Part shown: in pieces, positions 15,783-23,981 of the stretch | Layout of the letters: every line of letters starts with the position of its first letter | How positions within the stretch are numbered: position 1 is the stretch's first letter | The notes under the pieces: generated by a model | Told to the model about the DNA's origin: nothing | The model's input: the letters and a program-made list of their open reading frames with translations, nothing else | The model's database searches: none | Position numbers and translations under genes: made by a program | Source of the DNA: Pyrinomonadaceae bacterium | Lineage (GTDB): Bacteria; Acidobacteriota; Blastocatellia; Pyrinomonadales; Pyrinomonadaceae | Assembly: GCA_014534425.1 (NCBI GenBank) | Contig: JACVRN010000023.1 | Span: forward strand, 1 to 54,499 | DNA length: 54,499 bases | Reading direction: 5' to 3'

Positions 15783-17500
15783 GCGACGCCTTCAAGCTGG
15801 TCTTCGAGGTCGCTGAAAATTTCGCGCAGGCGTTCGAGCATCTCTTTTTCAGCTTTCCAGAATCCGCGCCCCTCCGCTTCCAGTAATCTTCCGACGAGCG
15901 AGCGCGCAGAGTGCGGGTTCAGTTGGCAGAGGCGCTCCAGCATGGCCTCGTCCAGAACAAAAGTCTTTGCGACCTCCGCGTAAATCCAGTCGTCTACGGC
16001 ATCGGCGGTCGCGCTCCAGCCGAAGGTGTTCGTGACGTGGCTTTCTATCTCGGCAACTCCGCGAAAGCCGTGCTTGAGCATTCCCTCGTACCATTTGGGA
16101 TTCAGAGTCTTGGTGCGCGTCTCAAGCTGAACGGTCTCTTCCAAAGAGCGCACGCAGGACGAGCGAGAGAGATTGTCGCCCACGTAGATGGCTGGCCGCG
16201 CCTGCGCCCTCTTCTCTACGGCCTTCGAGACGCCGCCCAGGTATTCGAAGTAGTGGTCAACGTCCGTGATGCCGATTTCGAAGGAGTCTATGTTCTGGTA
16301 GGTGGCTTCGACGCGGGAGAGCGCCCTGTCCATGCACAGGCGCGCCTCGCGTCCTTCGAAGGCGCGTCCCTTCGAGTCGCGCCCGTAGGCGAAGCACTTG
16401 CGCGTGACGAAGAGGTCTCCGAGTGCCTCTGCCGTTTCCCACTGCGAATCCATGACCATGAAGTTGACGTTCGTGCCGTAGTTACCGGGAGCGTTTGAGA
16501 AGACGCGCACCGCCGCTTCATCAAACGAGCCGTCTGCGCTCATCTGCTCTAGCACATGGCGGCGGACGAAGTTCATCTCAACAGGCTCGTCCAGCGCGGC
16601 CACGCGGCGCACAGCTTTATCAAGCAGCACAATCGTCGCGCCGAAGAGGTCTCGGAAGATGCCTGAGACGGTCATCACAACATCAATGCGCGGGCGCTTT
16701 AACTCTTCGAGCGGGATGACTTCGATTTCGGTCGCGCGGTTTAATGAATCGCGTAGGGGGCGCACGCCCAGAAGCCAGAGCGCCTGCGCTACGCCTTCGC
16801 CCTCTGTCTTGATGTTGTCCAGGCCCCATAGCACCAGCGCCATAGCGCGCGGGTAACGACCATGCTCGCGCAAGTGCCGCTCAAGCAGATTCTCGGCGGT
16901 AGCTTCCGCGCGAGTCGTAGCCACTTCCGAAGGAACCATGTAAGGATTAACGGCGTGGATGTTGCGACCCGTGGGAAGAATCAAAGGGTTCTGCACTATG
17001 TCCGCGCCCGGGCCAGGCTCTATGTACTGGCCGCGAAGCGCCCTCAACAGGCTCTCCATCTCCTGGTTCTTCTTCAACTCCGCGCATACTCGCTCAAGCA
17101 AATGGAAAGTCGAGCGCGTGTCTTCCGCAGAGACTCTTGCATTTGTCTCAAGCAGGCGCGCGGCGGCTTCGGTTCCTTCTTGGACGAAAAGCTCCACGGC
17201 GCGGCGCACGAGCGCGTCCACCTCTTCCCTTTCGCGCAATGCGTCTTCATCGCCCGCGCGTGCTCTCAGGAGCGCAGAATAATCCTTGAACCCTAGGCCC
17301 TCGGCTACAAGGTCTGTCAGGGCACGCACGCCCTTCTCCGGCCTGTCGAAGGACGCGACCATACGCAGCATGTCCACGCGTGCGCGCTCTTCGTCCACGC
17401 GCCCGAAGACATGCAGGCCCGTGGGAATCAGGCGCTCTTCTATCTCAAGCACCTGTTCGTAAAGAGCCAGCACGCGTGCGTCTCTGTCTTTGCCCGTCAT
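15779..17500 (-). CDS. bchH: Magnesium chelatase BchH, C-terminal half (split gene)
   Basis: A 573-residue protein equivalent to the C-terminal part of BchH. It begins just before the block EIEERLIPTGLHVFG, which in full-length BchH follows the end of the other half. Conserved blocks appear in order: YIEPGPGADIVQNPLILPTG, MALVLWGLDNIKTEGEGVAQ, RPRIDVVMTVSGIFRDLF, RVFSNAPGNYG, TLNPKWYEGMLKHGFRGVAE and NTFGWSATADAVDDWIY. These match BchH/ChlH closely from memory. The ATG overlaps the TGA of the bchI-bchD fusion and its own TGA overlaps the ATG of the N-half gene, so translation is coupled. The two halves sum to 1301 residues, the size of one BchH. The gene order is C-half first, the reverse of the protein order. 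Confidence 0.9.
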   Translation of the reverse strand: MTGKDRDARVLALYEQVLEIEERLIPTGLHVFGRVDEERARVDMLRMVASFDRPEKGVRALTDLVAEGLGFKDYSALLRARAGDEDALREREEVDALVRRAVELFVQEGTEAAARLLETNARVSAEDTRSTFHLLERVCAELKKNQEMESLLRALRGQYIEPGPGADIVQNPLILPTGRNIHAVNPYMVPSEVATTRAEATAENLLERHLREHGRYPRAMALVLWGLDNIKTEGEGVAQALWLLGVRPLRDSLNRATEIEVIPLEELKRPRIDVVMTVSGIFRDLFGATIVLLDKAVRRVAALDEPVEMNFVRRHVLEQMSADGSFDEAAVRVFSNAPGNYGTNVNFMVMDSQWETAEALGDLFVTRKCFAYGRDSKGRAFEGREARLCMDRALSRVEATYQNIDSFEIGITDVDHYFEYLGGVSKAVEKRAQARPAIYVGDNLSRSSCVRSLEETVQLETRTKTLNPKWYEGMLKHGFRGVAEIESHVTNTFGWSATADAVDDWIYAEVAKTFVLDEAMLERLCQLNPHSARSLVGRLLEAEGRGFWKAEKEMLERLREIFSDLEDQLEGVA

Positions 17501-19605
17501 AAAGATTGATTCATCGATTCGATGAACGGCTGAGCCGTCGAATCAACTCCCTTGCCTGGAAGCAGTATGTAATGAGCACGGAGCGCGGAGGCCAGCGCGC
17601 GTCCTTCGCCGTTTGAGGTAAACGCGGCCTGTGTGTCAACGACTACGGTCGAGACGCGCTCGCTCAAAAGCGCGTGTCCAAGCTCCTCAATCTCTCTTTG
17701 AATCGCTTGCCGCCGCAAACGCTTATCCGCAATCGCAGGAGCCTCTATGGAAATATTGGCCCGACCGTCCGTGAAAAGAAAGAGCACGACGCGCCCAGCG
17801 CCGCCAGTAGAAGCGCGCCTAGCCACTTGCAACGCGGCGTTGAGGCCGGAAGCCAGAGGCGTTGCGCCGCCGACCGGAATCTCGTCCAGAAGACGACGCG
17901 CCCGCGCAGCGTTGCGGCTAGGCGGCAGCAGAACCTCAGCGCCTTCGCCCCGAAAGCTGACGAGCGCCACCTGGTCGCGCCGCACGTACGAACGCTCAAG
18001 CAGATGCGCTAGCGCCCCCTTTGCCTGCCGTATGCGATTCAAAGCCATGCTGCCCGAAGCATCCACGGCGAAGATAAAAAGCGTCCCCGTCTTCCGCTTG
18101 TATAGCTTGTAGCGAAGCGCATCGGGTGTCGGTGAAAGAAAGAAGTCGGGCGAGTTTTCTTTCTTCAGCCTGCTACCTATCATCGCTCTCAGGGTCGCAT
18201 CGAGGGCGAGCTTTGCTCCGTGGGTCTTCTTATCCGATGCGCGTGCGTAGCGTCCGCGCCGGGTGTTGTAGGCCGCCTTTGTTTTCAGTGCCTGTCGGCG
18301 TGAAGAGTGGGAATGCGCGAAGGGTCTTGCGCCGGGATTCGGCTGCGGCGCTTCGTCTTCATCGAATTCAGCGCCCGCTTCAACCTGCTCGCTCTGCGCG
18401 GACTCGTCAAGGTGCGGCCCGTCGCCGTTTCCGCTTGCCTCATTGCCTGCTCCTCTGTTTGCGCCGTCACGAAAATCATCCGGCTCGGAATGTTTCCGAG
18501 CGCTCCTGCCGTTAGCTCCTTTCGCTTCGCTTGAAGGGAAAAGCTCTTCGAGCGCCTGCTCTATGCGTGCGCTGCCGGGAGTGCGGTCAAGCGGGTCGCG
18601 GCGCAGGCGATGACGCAGCGACATGACCGCGACGCGCTCTATATCTTTTTCAGTCACCTCGCGCCTTCCCTCAAAGGCCGCGAGCGCGCGTGCGGCGCGA
18701 GCTATCGTCAACTCTCCGCGATGGCCGTCAACTTTAAGGCGAAGGCAAAGCTCGGCTATGCGGCGCAGAAGGTCGCGCGAAATCTTCACGTCAGAAACGG
18801 CCTTGCGAGCGCGCGTGATGCGGCGGCGAAGATTGTCCTGCTCCTTTTCCCATGCCGTGAGAAAGCCCGCCGCATCGCGCTCGAACAGGTCGCAGCGCTC
18901 GACTATCAAGAGCCTCTCGTCAAGGTTCTCAATCGTCTTGATTTCTACATGAAGGCCGAAGCGATCCAGAAGCTGAGGCCGAAGCTCGCCCTCTTCGGGA
19001 TTGCCAGAGCCCACTAGGACGAAGCGCGCGGGATGCTCCACGGAGACGCTTTCGCGCTCGGCCTTGTTGCGACCCGTGGCGGCGGTGTCCAGCAGCAAAT
19101 CAACCAGGTGGTCTTCGAGCAGGTTCACTTCGTCAATGTATAGAAAGCCGCGATTGGCGCGGGCCAGCAATCCAGGCTCGAAAGCCTTTACGCCTTCGGT
19201 CAAAGCGCGCTCGACGTTGATGGCACCGCAGACGCGGTCTTCGGTCGCGCCGAGCGGAAGGTCTACTACGGCTACACGGCTGCGCTCTCTTGAAAGCTTC
19301 TCTCCGCGCGCCAGTCTGCTGGCGCACTCCGCGCAAAGATTCTCTTCGTCCCCAGGGTCGCAAGAGTAGAGGCAGTCGCGCACGCGCCAGATGTGCGGCA
19401 GAAGGTCTGCGAGCGCGCGAACAGCCGTGGACTTGCCAGTGCCGCGATGGCCCATGATGAGCACGCCGCCTATCAATGGGTCAATCGCGTTCAGGAGCAG
19501 GCCCAACTTCATCTCACCCTGCCCGACAATCGCGGTAAAAGGATAGACGGGACGCTCAGTCCTCACACGCGTAGGATTTTTCTGGGAGATGCGGTCGGTT
19601 TTCAT
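17497..19605 (-). CDS. bchD: Magnesium chelatase BchI-BchD fusion
   Basis: A 702-residue fusion of the AAA+ motor (BchI) and the integrin-like subunit (BchD). Residues 20-340 form the BchI domain, with YPFTAIVGQ, Walker A GHRGTGKST (52-60), Walker B FLYIDEVN (154-161) and VGSGNPEEGELRPQLLDRFG with sensor residues. A four-cysteine cluster (Cys78, 82, 91, 94) lies inside it. An acidic Pro/Glu linker (about 355-430) leads to a von Willebrand A domain with MIDAS residues DASGS (515-519). ATP hydrolysis by this subunit drives Mg insertion by BchH. Such I-D fusions are known in the chelatase family. It is the first gene of the operon, with ATGA coupling to the next. No strong ribosome site precedes the ATG. 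Confidence 0.92.
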   Translation of the reverse strand: MKTDRISQKNPTRVRTERPVYPFTAIVGQGEMKLGLLLNAIDPLIGGVLIMGHRGTGKSTAVRALADLLPHIWRVRDCLYSCDPGDEENLCAECASRLARGEKLSRERSRVAVVDLPLGATEDRVCGAINVERALTEGVKAFEPGLLARANRGFLYIDEVNLLEDHLVDLLLDTAATGRNKAERESVSVEHPARFVLVGSGNPEEGELRPQLLDRFGLHVEIKTIENLDERLLIVERCDLFERDAAGFLTAWEKEQDNLRRRITRARKAVSDVKISRDLLRRIAELCLRLKVDGHRGELTIARAARALAAFEGRREVTEKDIERVAVMSLRHRLRRDPLDRTPGSARIEQALEELFPSSEAKGANGRSARKHSEPDDFRDGANRGAGNEASGNGDGPHLDESAQSEQVEAGAEFDEDEAPQPNPGARPFAHSHSSRRQALKTKAAYNTRRGRYARASDKKTHGAKLALDATLRAMIGSRLKKENSPDFFLSPTPDALRYKLYKRKTGTLFIFAVDASGSMALNRIRQAKGALAHLLERSYVRRDQVALVSFRGEGAEVLLPPSRNAARARRLLDEIPVGGATPLASGLNAALQVARRASTGGAGRVVLFLFTDGRANISIEAPAIADKRLRRQAIQREIEELGHALLSERVSTVVVDTQAAFTSNGEGRALASALRAHYILLPGKGVDSTAQPFIESMNQSL

Positions 19606-20012
19606 TAAATCAACTGGAAGGCCGTCTCGCGCCGGAAGCTGGCTCTAGCTTGCGCCCTCAATTTAACCGCAAAGCAGGAGAAAGGCAAAGGAAGGGGATA
19701 GAGAAAGAATATCAAGCTCTCTTTCATAGAAGATGAGAGTAATGGGAATTGGTTTTCACCACAGAGGCACAGAGAGTTGAGATTCAATCCTCTGTGCTAT
19801 CTCTGAGAACTCTGTGCCTCTGTGGTGAAGACCAGCATTTTTCACACTCAACTTCAAACTAAACCGCTAGCTTTTTTACTCCCCCATCCTTTGCCTTCTC
19901 TCGCGCCTCTCAGTTATCATTGCCTTTACCGAATTTTAGATTTCGCGTGCGGCCACTTTCAGCCGCCGTTATTGTTGTTGCATTCATCTCTTTCCAAAGA
20001 TTACAGATTAGA
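19606..20012. other. Divergent intergenic region, bchID and resB
   Basis: A 407-base gap between the divergent chelatase and cytochrome c maturation operons. It holds the large palindrome at 19755-19829 and an AT-rich stretch (19850-19920). No further gene is credible. An in-frame TTG at 19920 would extend ResB by 31 residues but has no ribosome site. Promoters for both operons must lie here; no convincing -35/-10 pair could be fixed by eye. Confidence 0.35.
19755..19829. repeat. Large palindromic repeat (CACAGAGGCACAGAG type)
   Basis: Twenty bases at 19755-19774 (starting TTCACCACAGAGG) are the exact reverse complement of 19810-19829. They are separated by 35 bases that contain a further CTCTGTG element. 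A related, less perfect copy sits at 45250-45303 and shares the central AGAGAGTTGA stretch. This is the style of the dispersed extragenic palindromes seen in many environmental genomes. As RNA it would fold into a long hairpin between the two divergent operons. Confidence 0.8.
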
Positions 20013-21551
20013 ATGTCCACCATAGAAGAGACTAAAAACGAGACCGCCATTCAACCTCCCGTCAATACAGCGTCAAAAAAAGAGGGCGGCAGCCTATCGC
20101 AAGCCGTCTCGAAATTCCTGGCGCTTCTGAGTTCCGTGCGCTTCGGCGTCATACTGCTGATTCTGCTCGTAGCCTTGAGCATGATAGGAATGCTCATCAT
20201 GCAGCAGAACGTCGACGGATTCGATAAGTATTACGCAGAGCTTCAACCGTCGCAGAAATTGCTTTACGGCACTCTGGGCTTCTTCGACATCTATCACGCT
20301 TGGTACTTCAACCTGCTGCTGCTTGTCCTTTCGCTCAACATAGTGCTGGCGTCAATCGACAGGTTCCCTACCGCCTGGCGCTTTATCAAGCACAAGAAGC
20401 TTGAGGCGGGACGCAAATTTCTTGAGAGCCAGCAGCAGCACGCCGCGATACAGGTGGAAGCTGAGAGTGTAAGCCAAGCTGCGGAGCGAGTCCGTCGAGC
20501 ATTCCGCGCGGTCGGTCTACGGCCCACTGTGACGGAGAAGAACGGGCGCGTCTTTGTCTTCGGAGAGCGCGGCGCGTGGAATCGCCTCGGAGCTTACGCC
20601 GTACACGTTGCGCTTTTGACTATCTTCACAGGAGGATTTTTGACGGCGCAGCTTGGGCGCGAAGGACAGATGCCGCTCACGCCCGGCTCCAGCACGAACC
20701 AGATGACGAACCTTCAATTCAATCTGGACGAAGTCACGCGCGTTCCCGTTGGGCTTCCCTTCACCGTGACGTGCACGGACATACAGCAGAAGCTGATTAA
20801 CAAAGACGGCTCAATCATGGCTAACAACACGATTGATTGGCTGACCAGAATCAGAATCACGGACGAGACCGGAACGCGTGAAGGACTGGTTCATCTGAAC
20901 GAGCCTCTAGATTATCGCGGCTACAGGTTCTTTCAAGCGAGCTTCATCTCGCAGGGGCACGCGCGCAACATCAAGCTCCGATTGACTTCCGAAGCGGACG
21001 GCTCCACGCAGGAAGTCAGCATACAGCGCAACGGCTCGGCTCAGTTAAATGACGGGACGCGCATCGACTACCTGGATTTCTTCCCCGACTTTCGCATCAT
21101 TAACGGGAAGCCCTCCACGGAGTCGGACGATTACAACAATCCTGCGGCGGTGCTGAAGATAACTACGCCCGCAGGCCAGCAGCTACAGGCGTTCGCCTTC
21201 GCGGCAGAGTTGCCGTCGGGTGCGCCCGTGGGAGCGCCCGTTGGCGGCTACAAGCTGCGCCTTGTGGATTTCGAGAAGGTTCCTTACGCGCACATTCTCT
21301 CGGTTCAAAAAGACCCCGGCAAGATTCCGTTTTATACGGGCGGCGCGCTTCTAATCTTAACGCTCGGCGCGGTCTTCTTCTTCTCGCACCAGAGGGTCTG
21401 GTCGCTCGCGGAAGAGCGCGCGGACGGTCGCGGATTCGATGTCATCTTGGGCGGCAACACAAACCGCAACAAGCTTGGGTTTGAAGACAGGTTCAAAAGG
21501 TTAGTCAACGAAATCAAGGGTCAACCCGAAGTAGAGGGAGAGCAATCATGA
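20013..21551 (+). CDS. resB: Cytochrome c biogenesis protein ResB
   Basis: The 512-residue ResB (Ccs1) partner of System II cytochrome c maturation. With CcsA it moves haem across the membrane and attaches it to CXXCH motifs. Membrane segments are seen near residues 41-61 (VILLILLVALSMIGMLIMQQ), 100-117 (YFNLLLLVLSLNIVLASI) and 194-210. After these comes a large periplasmic domain (about 215-425), and then a final helix near 435-455 (FYTGGALLILTLGAVFFF). The ATG at 20013 was chosen over the in-frame TTG upstream because it gives the usual short cytoplasmic start. Its stop overlaps the ccsA start (ATGA). The many haem motifs in the octahaem protein make this machinery a functional match. Confidence 0.9.
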   Translation: MSTIEETKNETAIQPPVNTASKKEGGSLSQAVSKFLALLSSVRFGVILLILLVALSMIGMLIMQQNVDGFDKYYAELQPSQKLLYGTLGFFDIYHAWYFNLLLLVLSLNIVLASIDRFPTAWRFIKHKKLEAGRKFLESQQQHAAIQVEAESVSQAAERVRRAFRAVGLRPTVTEKNGRVFVFGERGAWNRLGAYAVHVALLTIFTGGFLTAQLGREGQMPLTPGSSTNQMTNLQFNLDEVTRVPVGLPFTVTCTDIQQKLINKDGSIMANNTIDWLTRIRITDETGTREGLVHLNEPLDYRGYRFFQASFISQGHARNIKLRLTSEADGSTQEVSIQRNGSAQLNDGTRIDYLDFFPDFRIINGKPSTESDDYNNPAAVLKITTPAGQQLQAFAFAAELPSGAPVGAPVGGYKLRLVDFEKVPYAHILSVQKDPGKIPFYTGGALLILTLGAVFFFSHQRVWSLAEERADGRGFDVILGGNTNRNKLGFEDRFKRLVNEIKGQPEVEGEQS

Positions 21552-23173
21552 GTGAGGTTTTGAAAGAACCGGCGGAGCTTGCATCGGGCATAGAGTGGAA
21601 GAAATCGTGGCTCGGATACGTGCCCGCCCTGCTGGCGATAGGCGGCTCCATACTCTTAGTCATCATGCGCTGGCAGATGGGCGGCGCGCACTTCATCTCG
21701 GACGGGGCGTTGATGATGCTGGCGCTGGCCTGCTATCTGACGGCGGCCACTTTTCACCTGATGAATCTGTACGCTCCTTCGGAGATGGCGCAGAAGGTAG
21801 GACTCTGGACGACGACCGCAGGCGTCTTCTTTAATCTCTCAAGTTGGGGAGTGCGCTGGCTGGCGGCGCATGACAGAGAGCTTGCCATACTCCAGCGAAG
21901 CGGCTACGGCCCGGAGCAGATGCCCTGGTTCTTCCGCTACATTCCGTTCGCCAATCTCTACGATTTAAGTCTCGCTTTCGCCTTCGGCGCAGGCATCACT
22001 ACGCTCTTCATAGCGCACAGGAAGAACTTCCGCTTCCTCGGCGCAATCACTCTGCCCCTGGCTTCTTTGATTCTTCTACTAGCCAGATTCATAGGCAATG
22101 AGTTTATAGAACTTCCTCCAATCCTTGATTCCTACTGGCGACCGATTCACGTTGGCGTCGCCTCGCTTTCTTACGGCGTGGCGCTGGTCTGCTTCGCAGT
22201 CGCCGTTATCTACTTGCTGAAGGACGGTATCAAGACTGAGGCCATGGCAATCTGGTCTAGCCTGTTTGCTATTGCCGTTATCGCTACCGTCAGCAGGTTC
22301 TCCGTCTTTACGAGCTTCGCTTACGGCGCTTCGACCTTCATGCAAACGCCTTCGGGCGGACGCCGCCCCGTTCCGCTCCGCGTAGAGATTCCGATGGTAG
22401 GCCCCGTGCTCGTCATCTCTGGCCTGCTGCTCGCGGGAGTGATTATTCTGTTCCTGGTATACCTGTATAAGAAGAACGAGCAGGCGTGCGTCTGGGGCCA
22501 TAGACTGTTAAAGCTCGCGCTCGTGGCGCAGGCTTCGGCCATTGCGCTGCTCGTGTCACAGGTCAAGACCATCACGGACGTTTTGCCGCGCCTGCAAGAG
22601 CAGCTAGCGCGCGACCCGATAGGCTACCAACGCCTGGGCCAATGGATAGCCGAGCAACAGGGCTTGAAGCCGGCAGAGCTGGCGCAAGTTCCTGTTGACA
22701 GGCTTGAGATGGCTGCGCGAGAGTTTCTTCAAATGAACGGCGCGAAGCTCACGCTCAGCACCAACGCGAACCCTGTGGAGTTGTCGGCATTAATCACGGC
22801 CTTTGCCGCCACACTCTTTGTCATTCTCTTCAGCTTCCGTACAGATAAACTCCGCGCCGCCCTGCCTTCTAAAGAGAAACTCGATTCCCTGATGTACAAA
22901 ACAGGCTCGGTGGCGTTCGCTGGTCTTGCCATGCTTCTGATTACAGGAGCGGTGTGGGCAAACGAATCCTGGGGCAGATATTGGGGATGGGATTCTAAAG
23001 AGACAGGAGCGCTGGTTGCTTGGCTCACGTATGCAGCATTTCTGCACACTAGAATCAGCAGAGGATGGAAGGGACGGTCGAGCGCATACTTTGCGATAAT
23101 CGGATTCCTGCTGGTGATATTCACATACCTTGGAGTCAGTTATTTGTTGCCGGGCCTGCACTCTTACGCTTGA
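21548..23173 (+). CDS. ccsA: Cytochrome c biogenesis protein CcsA, with large insertion
   Basis: The haem-handling protein of System II. The C-terminal signature is WGRYWGWDSKETGALVAWL followed by HTRISRGWKGRSSAY and FTYLGVSYLLPGLHSY, the WWD-type haem site plus its flanking helices. The middle of the protein is unusual. Between YLLKDG (about residue 225) and LMYKTGSVAFAG (about 446) it has roughly 215 extra residues, with several additional hydrophobic segments and an amphipathic helical stretch. The total is 541 residues against about 320 in common CcsA. The WWD motif reads WDSKE instead of the more usual WDPKE. The ATG at 21548 overlaps the resB stop and has GAGGGAGAGC upstream. Function is secure; the insert is not explained. 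Confidence 0.88.
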   Translation: MSEVLKEPAELASGIEWKKSWLGYVPALLAIGGSILLVIMRWQMGGAHFISDGALMMLALACYLTAATFHLMNLYAPSEMAQKVGLWTTTAGVFFNLSSWGVRWLAAHDRELAILQRSGYGPEQMPWFFRYIPFANLYDLSLAFAFGAGITTLFIAHRKNFRFLGAITLPLASLILLLARFIGNEFIELPPILDSYWRPIHVGVASLSYGVALVCFAVAVIYLLKDGIKTEAMAIWSSLFAIAVIATVSRFSVFTSFAYGASTFMQTPSGGRRPVPLRVEIPMVGPVLVISGLLLAGVIILFLVYLYKKNEQACVWGHRLLKLALVAQASAIALLVSQVKTITDVLPRLQEQLARDPIGYQRLGQWIAEQQGLKPAELAQVPVDRLEMAAREFLQMNGAKLTLSTNANPVELSALITAFAATLFVILFSFRTDKLRAALPSKEKLDSLMYKTGSVAFAGLAMLLITGAVWANESWGRYWGWDSKETGALVAWLTYAAFLHTRISRGWKGRSSAYFAIIGFLLVIFTYLGVSYLLPGLHSYA

Positions 23174-23194
23174 GGAATCTGGTAGAAGAGAGCT

Positions 23195-23941
23195 ATGAAC
23201 AAAGACAACATACTGTTCGGCATCATAGGCGTGCTGCTGGGCTTCATCATAGGCTTCATGTTCGCCAACAACGCCAACCAGCAGGGCATGAAGCCACGCG
23301 CCGCCGCGACCACCACAGCGTCGCAGGGAAACCTTCCGCCCGACCACCCGCAGCTTCCCTCAAACGCAGTCGCGGAGCAGCCAGGCTCCGCGCAACAGGG
23401 AGCCATGCCCGGCGTGCAGGCCGCGATTGAGAAGGCCCGAAACGAGCCGGATAATTTCGAGGCGCAGAAGCAGGCGGGCATGATGTTCTATCAGATTCAG
23501 CGATGGGACGAAGCGATTGATTTCTGGCTCAAGGCCAACAACCTCAAGCCCGACGACTACGAAACCATAGTCCACATCGGCAACGCTTACTTTGAAGCGG
23601 GAAAGTATGAACTGGCAGAGCAGTGGTACACTAGCGCCCTCACAAAGAATCCCAAGGACATCAACGTGCGTACGGATTTAGGCACCACCTTCATGGCCCG
23701 CACGCCGCCCGATTTTGACCGCGCCATCAAAGAGTATCGCCGCTCTTTGGAGATAAACCCGAACCACGAGCAGACGCTTCACAATATGGTCATAGCCTAT
23801 ACGAAGAAGGGGCAGGCCAAGGAAGCGCAGGAGATGATAGCGCGCCTCGAAAAAGTTAACCCTAACAACACTGACCTCCCGCGCATGCGCTCGCAGCTTC
23901 AGGAACTCGGCGGCCAGCAAACCCCTTCGGCAGTAAAATAG
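23195..23941 (+). CDS. Membrane-anchored TPR protein, likely cytochrome c maturation
   Basis: A 248-residue protein with an N-terminal helix (about 7-24, ILFGIIGVLLGFIIGFMF), an Ala/Gln/Pro-rich linker to residue 70, and three to four TPR units (about 85-235; typical WDEAIDFWLKANNLKPDD, YELAEQWYTSALTKNPKD, FDRAIKEYRRSLEINPNH). It follows ccsA by 21 bases on the same strand. This layout resembles CcmI/NrfG-type TPR proteins that hold apocytochromes for haem attachment. The role is inferred from position and architecture. The start ATG has GAAGAGAG upstream. It is the last gene of the resB operon, with a convergent gene 40 bases away. Confidence 0.75.
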   Translation: MNKDNILFGIIGVLLGFIIGFMFANNANQQGMKPRAAATTTASQGNLPPDHPQLPSNAVAEQPGSAQQGAMPGVQAAIEKARNEPDNFEAQKQAGMMFYQIQRWDEAIDFWLKANNLKPDDYETIVHIGNAYFEAGKYELAEQWYTSALTKNPKDINVRTDLGTTFMARTPPDFDRAIKEYRRSLEINPNHEQTLHNMVIAYTKKGQAKEAQEMIARLEKVNPNNTDLPRMRSQLQELGGQQTPSAVK

Positions 23942-23981
23942 AACAAGCCCTGCCCCTACAATGTCCGAATGAAAACGGTAT

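Noticed and set aside
13596..19605. Cobaltochelatase (CobN/CobST) identity for the chelatase
   Set aside because: The BchH-specific N-terminal domain and the core blocks (for example APHHGFMAFYTYLEKIF) match BchH/ChlH; no cobalamin genes are adjacent. A tree is still needed.
19920..20012. Extension of ResB from an in-frame TTG at 19920
   Set aside because: It adds 31 basic/hydrophobic residues before the normal start and has no ribosome site; the ATG at 20013 gives the expected ResB N-terminus.
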